This document shows, piece by piece, positions 23,746-30,788 of a DNA stretch of 47,420 nucleotides. Source of the DNA: a virus; IMG/VR virus record IMGVR_UViG_3300005253_000218, positions 1 through 47,420 of that record; one strand, written 5' to 3'. Every line of letters begins with the position of its first letter. Positions within the stretch are counted from its first letter, which is position 1. Position numbers and translations under genes: made by a program. The notes under the pieces are model-generated. The model made no database searches. It saw nothing but the letters and a program-made list of their open reading frames with translations, and was not told the DNA's origin.

Positions 23746-24072
23746 TTGGATAGAAAACAGACCAAGAAACTATGTCCAGTATGTCTTCATTATGGAAGAT
23801 TCCCCAAAAATCTATGCCATTATTGTGGTATCGATGAAGGAATAATGCATATCAAACTGAGTGAACCAATAGAATTAAAGTGTGGAGGCAAGGAGCGCAT
23901 GTTTCCAATAGATACATTTAAAATATCAAGGATGGGAGTGTTTGGAAAAATACACACTATTTGTATTGAGTGCAAAAAACAAGGTGAGCATTGTCATAAG
24001 ATACTATGTTATAATATATTGATTCACAATAACAAGGAAAAGATTTTGAAGCACACAACTTTTTCTAATTAA
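23746..24072 (+). CDS. 108-aa double zinc-ribbon protein, TTG start
   Basis: The TTG start at 23746 follows AAGGAAGTGATATAA. CPVC and CHYC (residues 10-28) and a later CIEC...HC (near residues 85-97) give two metal sites. Lys/His-rich tail. No family is recognised. Confidence 0.6.
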   Translation: MDRKQTKKLCPVCLHYGRFPKNLCHYCGIDEGIMHIKLSEPIELKCGGKERMFPIDTFKISRMGVFGKIHTICIECKKQGEHCHKILCYNILIHNNKEKILKHTTFSN

Positions 24073-24138
24073 ACTAGCAGGAACAATTATTGTTATGATA
24101 ATTTATGTCCTTATCACAAAATAAAAAGGAGAATCTAA

Positions 24139-24324
24139 ATGGTAGAGGTAACTAAAGATCCAGAGATATACTCGATGTTGATAAAGGGTTTTGTAAGGCA
24201 ACTACGACAAGCAGAGTACCTTGTAGAAACACTCGCTATCTGTGGTATTATAAGCGACTATGTTGAAAAATGGGCATTGGCAATGAAACTAAAATCAGAG
24301 ATGGGCTTGACAGAGACAAAGTGA
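24139..24324 (+). CDS. Unknown 61-aa helical protein
   Basis: It starts behind AAAAAGGAGAATCTAA. Entirely alpha-helical by composition (YSMLIKGFVRQLRQAEYLVETLAICGIISDYV), soluble. No motif. A separate promoter for the next gene begins about 20 bp after its stop. Confidence 0.6.
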   Translation: MVEVTKDPEIYSMLIKGFVRQLRQAEYLVETLAICGIISDYVEKWALAMKLKSEMGLTETK

Positions 24325-24342
24325 ATTTAGTGAAAATAATGC

Positions 24343-24371
24343 TTGACATATTAACATATATATGTTATCAT
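24343..24371 (+). promoter_or_regulatory. Promoter with overlapping 16-bp operator palindrome
   Basis: TTGACA (24343-24348), 17 bp, TATCAT (24366-24371). The spacer contains the perfect palindrome TAACATATATATGTTA (24352-24367). The predicted start of transcription falls at or next to the ATG of the RHH gene, so the message would be leaderless and self-repressed. Confidence 0.65.
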
Positions 24372-24377
24372 TTAAGT

Positions 24378-24602
24378 ATGAAAACGAAAGGAATAAAACG
24401 AACATATTATATAACAGAAGAATTAGAAGATGGTATTAGAACATTAGCTTATCTGCGAAAGACAACACTTAGTGATGTTGTACGTGAGGCATTAAGATGG
24501 TTTCTTAAAGCACAAGAAGAAGAATTATCAGAAATGTCAGAAGTAAAGTTATTGAGGCGCGATGGTACACATCTTTTAGTAGGAGGTATAGAGAATGAGT
24601 AA
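24378..24602 (+). CDS. Ribbon-helix-helix DNA-binding protein (74 aa)
   Basis: A MetJ/Arc-type repressor by pattern: a basic N-terminal strand (KGIKRTYYITEE), then LEDGIRTLAYLRKTTLSDVVREALRWFLK, the typical RHH helix pair. It binds DNA as a dimer. The start is placed at 24378 because a promoter lies right upstream and no ribosome site precedes it. The longer in-frame reading from 24270 crosses that promoter. The palindrome between -35 and -10 is the likely autoregulatory operator. It could control neighbouring genes too. Confidence 0.75.
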   Translation: MKTKGIKRTYYITEELEDGIRTLAYLRKTTLSDVVREALRWFLKAQEEELSEMSEVKLLRRDGTHLLVGGIENE

Positions 24603-24882
24603 TGTAAAATGTTTAATAGAAGGTAGACAAACAAGAATGGGTGCATTAACCCAAGTCAAAGATAATCCTAACATAACGATAGATATAGTATCAGAATCCA
24701 AAACAGGTAATCATTGGACTGAACTTGTTTCGGGCAAAGATGGTACTCAATTTGAAGTTATAGATATAAGTAATTCAGGAAAACACAATTGTTTTATAGC
24801 TACATTAGATAATAAAGAAATCGACAACCATCACAGGGTATTCTCACAAAATATCCCATGTGAAATTTGTCAGGTGAATTGA
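24595..24882 (+). CDS. Unknown 95-aa protein
   Basis: It starts behind TAGGAGGTATAGAGA and overlaps the RHH gene by 8 bp, so it belongs to the same transcription unit. It is beta-rich (ITIDIVSESKTGNHW) with CEIC at the C-terminus. Being co-expressed with an RHH repressor raises the possibility of a toxin-antitoxin-like pair, but there is no toxin family match. Confidence 0.6.
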   Translation: MSNVKCLIEGRQTRMGALTQVKDNPNITIDIVSESKTGNHWTELVSGKDGTQFEVIDISNSGKHNCFIATLDNKEIDNHHRVFSQNIPCEICQVN

Positions 24883-24900
24883 TGAGAAAGGAATGAGAGA

Positions 24901-25320
24901 ATGTTCAAGAAACCAAATGTAGCCCCAACGCTCCAAGCATTTGATAATGGACTCATGGTAGCAGGTGATAATGGATTCATGGTAGGTCCAATAGAATATG
25001 AGACACAAGTTGTAAATGAGTTTACACACAATAACAGAAAATGTGTTGTAGTCAGAATCCAACTACCTGGCGTGTCAACATACCATAATGGATATGTTGA
25101 ATGCAATGAAGATTTTTATGGTGATATAATTGGAGGTGAGGAAATAACCTACCAAGGTCCAATTGATGATGATGGTAATTGTTATATTGGATTTGATACC
25201 TGTCACTACTATAATCTAACACGTCCAGAAACACAAACTGCTGGATATGTGAAATCAAGATGTCAAGAAATAGCATATCAGCTAGGGAAGTTGTTACAGA
25301 ATAATCAAAATAATGATTGA
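24901..25320 (+). CDS. Unknown 139-aa protein
   Basis: It starts behind GAAAGGAATGAGAGA. Internal near-repeat FDNGLMVAGDNGFMVG near residues 14-29, then beta-rich sequence and a Gln/Asn-rich tail (LLQNNQNND). Several Cys residues are present but no pair motif. Function not recognised. It precedes the replication module. Confidence 0.6.
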   Translation: MFKKPNVAPTLQAFDNGLMVAGDNGFMVGPIEYETQVVNEFTHNNRKCVVVRIQLPGVSTYHNGYVECNEDFYGDIIGGEEITYQGPIDDDGNCYIGFDTCHYYNLTRPETQTAGYVKSRCQEIAYQLGKLLQNNQNND

Positions 25321-25404
25321 CAATTAGAACATTATATTGATAGAACAGAAATATGAGAATGTGATAGAACAAAAGAGCATAGCACAAGGATTGAAAGGGT
25401 TGAG

Positions 25405-26490
25405 ATGATTAAGGAAACTAAAGTGTCAAGATTGCTTCTGAACGAACCACCTTTAATTGTACTGCCACAATTAGCAATAAAGATAGGGCTAAACGAAGCA
25501 ATTGCTCTACAACAGGTACACTACTGGATAAAAGGATATGAGATAGCGAAATCTGAAAGGCACTATCAAAGGGGTAGGTATTGGGTCTTCAACTCATATA
25601 ATCAGTGGAAAACTGACAATTTTCCATTTTGGTCCGAAGCGACAATTAGGAGGACATTTAGTGAACTTGAGAAAAAGAAACTGATTTTAACTGGAACCTT
25701 CAGCAAAGATAATCGAGATAAAACAAAGTGGTATACTATTGATTATGACGAAGTATTGATATTGGAACAAAAACGTGTTAAGCAAAACCCGCAAACTCAA
25801 TCACAATCAAGTGACAGTCCATCTGCTCAAATTGAGCAGTCCATCTGCTCAGATTGCACAGACCATCTGTCCAAATTGAGCAGTCCCAATAATGCAATGG
25901 AACATCATGCAACCCCAGACGTAGCCAATGCTTCAAGAGATGGCGCAAATATTGCGTCTTCAGAGACTACTTCAGAGACTACTTCAGAGATAAAATCATT
26001 AGTTCCTGTTTCTTCTAAAGTTAATTCACTAGATACACTAGATAGAGAATCTAAAAAAAATGATAATGATAATATTGAAGAAGAGATTTTTGGAAGTGAC
26101 TTCAAAACAATTAATAACCCAGGTTCTCAACAAGATGCTGATAGTGAACCAGTAAAAGATAAAGAACAAACCCCGCCAAAAGAGATTGGAAATGAATATT
26201 TTCTCTCCATAGAAGAATGCTTGAGCAAAAAAACAGATATTCATGTTCCGCTCGCCTACAAGAATTTTGCCATTGTTAAGAAAATGTTTGAAGGTGGTGT
26301 GCCACTTGAGTTAGTTGTGAAAACAATTATTGAAGTTATGAGTAGAGCCAAAGGGAACAAGATAGTGTCTTTCAAATATTTTGAGGATGCAATATGGGAG
26401 AATTTTAATCGCAAGAAATCAAACAAAAACACAAGTCAAATGACCGACCATATGTTAGAACAAAGAAAACTAGCGAGAGGAGCAAAATGA
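25405..26490 (+). CDS. DnaD-like replication initiator / replisome organiser
   Basis: The N-terminal winged-helix half (residues 1-115) has the phage replisome-organiser signature: NEPPLIVLPQLAIKIGLNEAIALQQVHYWI, then RYWVFNSYNQWKTDNFPFWSEATIRRTFSELEKKKLI. The middle (about 130-250) is a Ser/Thr/Gln-rich low-complexity linker. The C-terminal DnaD-like helical region (about 270-350, VVKTIIEVMSRAKGNKIVSFKYF) would bind the helicase. It is thought to load DnaB at the origin, and dnaB follows with a 4-bp overlap. Three 22-bp iterons lie in the linker coding region. Start behind GAAAGGGTTGAG. Confidence 0.85.
   Translation: MIKETKVSRLLLNEPPLIVLPQLAIKIGLNEAIALQQVHYWIKGYEIAKSERHYQRGRYWVFNSYNQWKTDNFPFWSEATIRRTFSELEKKKLILTGTFSKDNRDKTKWYTIDYDEVLILEQKRVKQNPQTQSQSSDSPSAQIEQSICSDCTDHLSKLSSPNNAMEHHATPDVANASRDGANIASSETTSETTSEIKSLVPVSSKVNSLDTLDRESKKNDNDNIEEEIFGSDFKTINNPGSQQDADSEPVKDKEQTPPKEIGNEYFLSIEECLSKKTDIHVPLAYKNFAIVKKMFEGGVPLELVVKTIIEVMSRAKGNKIVSFKYFEDAIWENFNRKKSNKNTSQMTDHMLEQRKLARGAK
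25817..25882. repeat. Three 22-bp iterons inside the initiator gene: probable replication origin
   Basis: Units at 25817-25838, 25839-25860 and 25861-25882. Unit 1 contains the perfect dyad TGCTCAAATTGAGCA; units 2 and 3 match it at most positions (all share CCATCTG). Since 22 is not a multiple of 3, the protein is not repeated, so the conservation is at DNA level. A-rich, easily melted DNA follows near 26040-26085. This is the lambda-O-like arrangement. Confidence 0.75.
25958..25993 (+). repeat. Three in-frame 12-bp repeats (SETT)
   Basis: CTTCAGAGACTA repeats twice and a third copy is slightly changed. It encodes ETTSETTSE in the initiator linker, probably by slippage. Confidence 0.7.
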
Positions 26491-27785
26491 TGGCTGATTT
26501 TCACTACAATCAAAGAGCAGAAATGACTGTTATAGGTTCTATGTTAGAGGATAATAAAGTAATCCCATTGTGTATAGAAAAGCTAACCTCACAAAGTTTC
26601 TTCTTCAATCCTCACCAAATAGTTTTTGATGCCTGCACAAAACTAAACCACGAAAATAAACCTATAGATCCAGTGACCCTTTCAAGTACCTTAGAAGAAG
26701 GGGAATTAAACAGAATAGGTGGAATAGATTATCTATTTGATCTTCAAGGTAGAATTCCAACAACAGCTAATATAGAACATTATATTGATTTAGTCTTAGA
26801 TTCACATATCAGAAGACAACTAGATATTGGTGCTAAACAAATAATCCAATTAACCCAAGAAGGATTAAGTATAGACGAAACATTGATAAATTCTCAAGAA
26901 CTCATCTTAACTATTGGTTCTGATGTCATGGCGAATGAACAATTGTCAATATCAGATCAAGTAAATAATGCTTATGAGCACTTGTTAAAAATAGAAAAGG
27001 GAGAATATGTTGAAATCTCAACTGGTTACGACAAGCTAGATTTACTATCAGATGGATTTCATAGACAGGAATTTGCCATAGTTGCTGGATTAAGTAGCGT
27101 TGGTAAATCAGCTTTTATGCATAACATTATATATGATATTGCAATCAATAATAATTGTCCCGTGGTGTTATTCTGCTACGAAAGCAATCATGTACAAGTC
27201 ATAAAAAGGATGGTATCAGCACAATCTGGAGTCGATATTCAAGCAAATACTAAGATGGCTGTATCTGAAGACGTAATGAACATATTGGCAAAGATAAAGC
27301 ATTCTAATTTAATTATCGAAGATGTATGCCCAAGAAGCGTTGAATATGCTGTGGCTCATTGTAGAAGGCTCAAATTAGAATACCCTGATTTGACATTGGC
27401 GGTGTTTGACCATATCCATTTAATGACAGCGGATGTAGGTGGATATAGTAATTATGAACGTGAAGTGAGCAAGATTTCAGCGACACTAAAAGACCTAGCC
27501 AAATCACTCAATATTGCAGTGGTAGGTATATGTCAAATGTCGCGTGCTTCGATCCGAAGGGCAGATACTAGACCAATGCTGGATGACCTTAGAGCATCTG
27601 GATCTTTAGAACAAGACTCAGATTTGGTGATGTTTATATACAGAGAAGATTATTATGATTCATTCACAATTTCCCCAGTTTCAGCAACAGAACTTATAGT
27701 AAGAAAGAATCGCAATGGCCCTATAGGAACGATTAACTTTGAATACAATAGAGCGCTATCACTATTCACGGAGACAAACATATGA
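26487..27785 (+). CDS. dnaB: DnaB-type replicative helicase
   Basis: The hexameric 5'-3' fork helicase. The N-terminal DnaB domain (residues about 5-105: AEMTVIGSMLEDN, DPVTLSSTLEE, GGIDYLFDL) is followed by the RecA-like domain with Walker A GLSSVGKS near 200-207, Walker B LAVFDHIH near 302-309, and RPMLDDLRASGSLEQDSDLV near 365-385. The 432-aa length is normal. The start follows GAGAGGAGCAAA and overlaps the initiator gene. Together they form the phage replication core; no primase, polymerase or ligase is seen in this window. Confidence 0.95.
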   Translation: MMADFHYNQRAEMTVIGSMLEDNKVIPLCIEKLTSQSFFFNPHQIVFDACTKLNHENKPIDPVTLSSTLEEGELNRIGGIDYLFDLQGRIPTTANIEHYIDLVLDSHIRRQLDIGAKQIIQLTQEGLSIDETLINSQELILTIGSDVMANEQLSISDQVNNAYEHLLKIEKGEYVEISTGYDKLDLLSDGFHRQEFAIVAGLSSVGKSAFMHNIIYDIAINNNCPVVLFCYESNHVQVIKRMVSAQSGVDIQANTKMAVSEDVMNILAKIKHSNLIIEDVCPRSVEYAVAHCRRLKLEYPDLTLAVFDHIHLMTADVGGYSNYEREVSKISATLKDLAKSLNIAVVGICQMSRASIRRADTRPMLDDLRASGSLEQDSDLVMFIYREDYYDSFTISPVSATELIVRKNRNGPIGTINFEYNRALSLFTETNI

Positions 27786-28153
27786 AAAGGTTACCATTCT
27801 CACTAATCGAAATCTGCCAATCATTAACCAATGAAGGTGAATGGCAAACAGCAAAACTTCAACTAGCAGGTAATAGATTTGCCAGATTATTCATTGCTAA
27901 TACAGGCAATGCTTATAGCATGGCTATCAGAGTTTATGACAAGAATGACAAAGTAATAGAAAATCCTATACTAACATTAGATGTTCTCAGAGAAAAGTTA
28001 GATGGAGAACGAATAGAGAGTCTAGATAAAGACACACTATATATAGTTAAGAGGCACAATCGAGATTGTTTAGCTTATGAAGAAAAAGCCAAGCTTGATG
28101 ATATGATTTATGATATAATTGATAACACACAAAAACAAAAGGGAGAATTATGA
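27782..28153 (+). CDS. Unknown 123-aa protein next to dnaB
   Basis: It overlaps the dnaB stop by 4 bp (ATGA) with a weak GGAGACAAACAT site. Mixed alpha/beta, ending in a charged helix (KLDDMIYDIIDNTQKQKGEL). The blocks ARLFIANTGNAYSMAIRVYDKND suggest a small beta domain. Context suggests a replication accessory. No family is recognised. Confidence 0.6.
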   Translation: MKRLPFSLIEICQSLTNEGEWQTAKLQLAGNRFARLFIANTGNAYSMAIRVYDKNDKVIENPILTLDVLREKLDGERIESLDKDTLYIVKRHNRDCLAYEEKAKLDDMIYDIIDNTQKQKGEL

Positions 28154-28341
28154 ACATATGGGTAGTAGAAACATTTGAGAAAGAAGAGTGGATGCCAGCG
28201 CTTCAAGATTGGAATGGATTGTCGGGAACTTGGCGAACAAGAAAGTACGCAGAAGACGCTATGAAAGAGATGAAATCATGTCAGCCAATAAAGTATTACG
28301 ATATCAAGTATCGAGTTGCAGAATATATTAGAAAAGATTGA
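28150..28341 (+). CDS. Unknown 63-aa protein
   Basis: It overlaps its neighbour by 4 bp behind AAAGGGAGAATT. A Trp-rich N-terminus (NIWVVETFEKEEWMPALQDW) is followed by a basic helix (TRKYAEDAMKEMK). Its stop lies within TTGAC, the left boundary of the second omega-RNA element. Function unknown. Confidence 0.6.
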   Translation: MNIWVVETFEKEEWMPALQDWNGLSGTWRTRKYAEDAMKEMKSCQPIKYYDIKYRVAEYIRKD

Positions 28342-28360
28342 CGAAGTAGCGTAAAATTTG

Positions 28361-28369
28361 TGATATAAT
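28361..28369 (+). promoter_or_regulatory. Extended -10 promoter of the second omega-RNA
   Basis: TGATATAAT, the same extended -10 as in the copy at 18394-18399. TTGACG lies 20 bp upstream, longer than ideal, so the TGn extension probably carries recognition. Confidence 0.6.
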
Positions 28370-28375
28370 TTATAG

Positions 28376-28553
28376 GTACCGCGCCTAAAAACCTCGCCTT
28401 TCAAGACGGGGATGTGAGGCGTTTGCCACCAAAGCCCACCAGCTTGTGGCAAACACAAACTAATAGGGCGGGGGCACCGCCTTCAGGGATAGGGTAGCAC
28501 TAGCGCCCTAAGTGAACTGAGAAGCCCCTTGATAAATCAAGGAGAGCTGTCAC
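28376..28553 (+). ncRNA. Orphan TnpB-type omega (guide) RNA, copy 2
   Basis: 5' hairpins CGCCT/AGGCG enclosing CCTCG/CGGGG, then TTTGCCAC/GTGGCAAA. The core is GGCGG-GGGCA-CCGCC, TTCAGGG, a structured loop, CTGAGAAGCCCC, a terminal hairpin and GTCAC. The core order equals the copy at 18291-18387, with compensatory stem changes. The sequence from 28554 would be the guide. It does not code for protein and no TnpB or IscB gene is near. Confidence 0.6.
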
Positions 28554-28584
28554 CTAAACCATCATTGAATAAGGAGAACAAAGA

Positions 28585-28962
28585 ATGAATGTATACAAAT
28601 GCATAGCCGAAGATTGTTACCAGGAAAAATACAATAGTTTCTCAGAAGATTGTTTTGAACTAGTAATAGCAGAAACAAGAGGAAAAGCGAAATCATTAGC
28701 TCACTCTTATTTAAAAAAGATGGGTGGTTTAGCATATTATGGAGAATTTACTGACTGGAGAGTTATGCTAGAAGCTAAGAATATCAATTATAAAGAAGAA
28801 GGAATACCTGAAAATGATTCTCCTATTTGGTGGATTGGACTAAATCTAAGAGAAATAATGCAAATGTTTATTGAAGATACATTATATGATGCTGAAACAT
28901 CTTTGAAATATCTAGATGAACATTTGGAAATTCTCAATCAATTAGAAATGATCACCGGATAA
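28585..28962 (+). CDS. Unknown 125-aa protein
   Basis: It starts behind ATAAGGAGAACAAAGA, immediately after the omega-RNA guide position, so its leader lies in the predicted guide region. The N-terminal block NVYKCIAEDCYQEKYN and FELVIAETRGKAKSLAHSYLKKMG resembles a small alpha/beta domain. The C-terminus is acidic helix. No family is recognised. Confidence 0.65.
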   Translation: MNVYKCIAEDCYQEKYNSFSEDCFELVIAETRGKAKSLAHSYLKKMGGLAYYGEFTDWRVMLEAKNINYKEEGIPENDSPIWWIGLNLREIMQMFIEDTLYDAETSLKYLDEHLEILNQLEMITG

Positions 28963-29010
28963 GCATCAAGGTAATCAATTTGATGCCTAATAACTCAGTG
29001 GTGTGATTTC

Positions 29011-29045
29011 ATGGCCATCTGATACTATTATAGTCAGGTGGTCAT
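29011..29045 (+). other. Leader hairpin, copy 1
   Basis: ATGGCCATCTGA pairs (with G-U) to TCAGGTGGTCAT around TACTATTATAG. A near-identical hairpin with matching flanks is at 29555-29590; a smaller GCATCAA/TTGATGC hairpin precedes it (28963-28986). It sits in the leader of the gene at 29087. Confidence 0.65.
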
Positions 29046-29086
29046 ATAAATTCAATGGAATTGACATATGGAAGGAGATGAACTTA

Positions 29087-29518
29087 ATGAGTTATTATAA
29101 TGAGCTTGAAATAGTTGCAATAGAATTAGATAATTCAGGGCAGAATCCTAGAGTGGTATATACCCATAAGGAAGGCAGATATACTGAGTGGGAATTCGAG
29201 TATAGTAAGAAACATGATTGGTATTATTATTATTGCATAGGTGACCATCCTATTTGTTACTATATTCATAAAGAGCCTATACTGTTTGATAGCACGAAAT
29301 ATTGGGTAAGTAACAAATTAGACATTCCAGTCATCGAAAAAGGGGATTGTGAAAAGATAGAAATATTATCATTTAGCATTGATAAACTTTTCCCCAAAAA
29401 AGCAGAAATAGATTCACCACCCGATTGGTGCAAGATCTGCAAGGACTGGTTTCCTTGGGACAATTATTGCGAGCATCTATGGTGGGATGACAATGAAGGT
29501 TGTGCAATTCAATTGTAA
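29087..29518 (+). CDS. 143-aa paralogue of the WCxIC...CxHLWWD zinc protein
   Basis: The start at 29087 follows GGAAGGAGATGAACTTA; the longer frame from 29003 crosses the leader hairpin and is rejected. The layout mirrors 21622-22176: a beta-rich N-terminus (RYTEWEFEYSKK, YWVSNK), then DWCKICKDWFPWDNYCEHLWWDDNEG near the end. It lacks the last zinc pair of the longer relative. Function unknown. Confidence 0.7.
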   Translation: MSYYNELEIVAIELDNSGQNPRVVYTHKEGRYTEWEFEYSKKHDWYYYYCIGDHPICYYIHKEPILFDSTKYWVSNKLDIPVIEKGDCEKIEILSFSIDKLFPKKAEIDSPPDWCKICKDWFPWDNYCEHLWWDDNEGCAIQL

Positions 29519-29554
29519 CGAATAGGTGCCTAATAGCTTCGTGGCTTGAAATCT

Positions 29555-29590
29555 ATGACCATCTGATACATATTATAGTCAGATGGTCAT
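29555..29590 (+). other. Leader hairpin, copy 2
   Basis: A perfect 12-bp stem, ATGACCATCTGA with TCAGATGGTCAT, loop TACATATTATAG. Flanks also match copy 1 (GCCTAATA... before, AAATxCAATG after). It lies 28 bp upstream of the gene at 29618. Confidence 0.7.
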
Positions 29591-29617
29591 GAAATCCAAT
29601 GTGGAGGGCAATAGCTA

Positions 29618-30091
29618 ATGAAATGTGTTTTATGCAAGGAAATATCTGACAGATTAAATGAATTAGAAGAATTACATGGAGAAGAATTCTGCACACAATT
29701 TAAAAAGACATTGTCGCATCCCTGTGAACCTGAGAACACAAATACTATGGAAGAATTATTAGATTACAAAAGAGCTTACTTTGAGGCAGGTTGGCTTGAT
29801 GCTATAGAAGAAATGCAGAAACTATCAGCACGTTTCAAGATAACAGAACAAACATTAAATACGCTAGAATCAGAAGATGTGTTCCTAGGCTTACGCTACT
29901 TCACATCAGAGATGCAGAATAATAATATTTTGCAACAATTACAAAGTCTTCTAAATAAAGAAGTTTTAGGTGAAGCAAACTTCATAGATATGCTTAAAAA
30001 AACAATAGGCGATAAACACACAGCTATGTTTAAAAAAATCATATTGAAGCATTCGCAAATCTTGAAGGAAACTATAGATGCCACTCAATAA
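29618..30091 (+). CDS. Unknown 157-aa helical protein
   Basis: It starts behind GTGGAGGGCAATAGCTA. CVLC at residues 3-6 and HPC near residue 35 may bind metal; the rest is alpha-helical (NNILQQLQSLLNKEV; TAMFKKIILKHSQILKE). Its 3' end overlaps the radical-SAM-type gene by 14 bp. No family is recognised. Confidence 0.65.
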   Translation: MKCVLCKEISDRLNELEELHGEEFCTQFKKTLSHPCEPENTNTMEELLDYKRAYFEAGWLDAIEEMQKLSARFKITEQTLNTLESEDVFLGLRYFTSEMQNNNILQQLQSLLNKEVLGEANFIDMLKKTIGDKHTAMFKKIILKHSQILKETIDATQ

Positions 30092-30788
30092 ACAGAAACC
30101 AGAAAGCGATATGTATAATTGGATTAGCCATAGTTTCACGCCAATTCGTGGACGATGTCCATACAAATGCAAATATTGCTACGCTAAACACTTCACTCAA
30201 AAAGCATTACATCTTGACCAGAAAGACCTTAAATTAGATTTATACAAAGATAGTACTCCAGATAAAAGAAATGTCATATTTGTATGTAGCACTATTGATA
30301 TGTTTCATCCTGACGTGCCAATTGAATGGATAGAAGAAGTGCTGAGACATTGTAATGAATTCCCTGATAATAAATATTTGTTGCAGACAAAAAGTCCACA
30401 TAGATATTGGCATTTCACACATCTTTTCACTAAACACTATGCTTTATGCACTACAATTGAAACTAATAGAGATACTTCTAGTATATCACTTGCACCACCT
30501 ACATGCAGGAGAGTAGTACAGATGGCGGTGCTTTCTAATAAAGGTTACAATGTTTCAATTACTATTGAGCCAATCATCCAATTTGACTTAGAGATTATGG
30601 TTGAATGGATGAAAGAAATTAAACCATTATGGATTAACATTGGCGCTGATTCTAAAGGTCATAATCTAGATGAACCATCATGGGATAAAGTGGAAGCGCT
30701 TATCTCAGAATTAAAGAAGTTTACTAGAGTTGTAATCAAGAATAATTTAGGGAGATTGAGGAAGTCAATCACCCCCACTGAATCATAG
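30078..30788 (+). CDS. Radical-SAM-type protein (DUF5131/phage Gp37-like)
   Basis: Carries CPYKCKYCYA with C27, C31 and C34, the CxxxCxxC cluster that binds 4Fe-4S in radical SAM enzymes. Later VIFVCSTIDMFHPDVP, HCNEFPDNKYLLQTKSPHRY and TTIETNRDT match the phage DUF5131 group, whose substrate is unknown. Length 236 aa fits. The ribosome site AAGGAAACTATAG lies in the preceding gene. The last codons (SITPTES) run into the terminal hairpin of the structured element at 30773, so the natural stop was probably changed by insertion. Confidence 0.75.
   Translation: MPLNKQKPESDMYNWISHSFTPIRGRCPYKCKYCYAKHFTQKALHLDQKDLKLDLYKDSTPDKRNVIFVCSTIDMFHPDVPIEWIEEVLRHCNEFPDNKYLLQTKSPHRYWHFTHLFTKHYALCTTIETNRDTSSISLAPPTCRRVVQMAVLSNKGYNVSITIEPIIQFDLEIMVEWMKEIKPLWINIGADSKGHNLDEPSWDKVEALISELKKFTRVVIKNNLGRLRKSITPTES

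Larger units (their letters stand above)
28338..28553 (+). mobile_element. Second non-autonomous element with omega-RNA, no TnpB
   Basis: About 216 bp, GC-rich in AT-rich DNA, beginning at TTGAC (28338-28342), a pentamer known as an IS605-family target or flank. It holds a promoter, two 5' hairpins, then the omega-RNA core and GTCAC at 28549-28553. No ORF is inside. Outer limits are inferred. Confidence 0.5.

Noticed and set aside
25817-25882. CRISPR-like or simple tandem repeat
   Set aside because: Only three adjacent 22-bp units without spacers, inside an initiator gene; iterons are the better reading.
9740-28350. 13-bp match GATTGACGAAGTA at gene ends near 9746 and 28337
   Set aside because: Both are short, stop-codon contexts; no further similarity is visible, so it may be chance or a weak element border.
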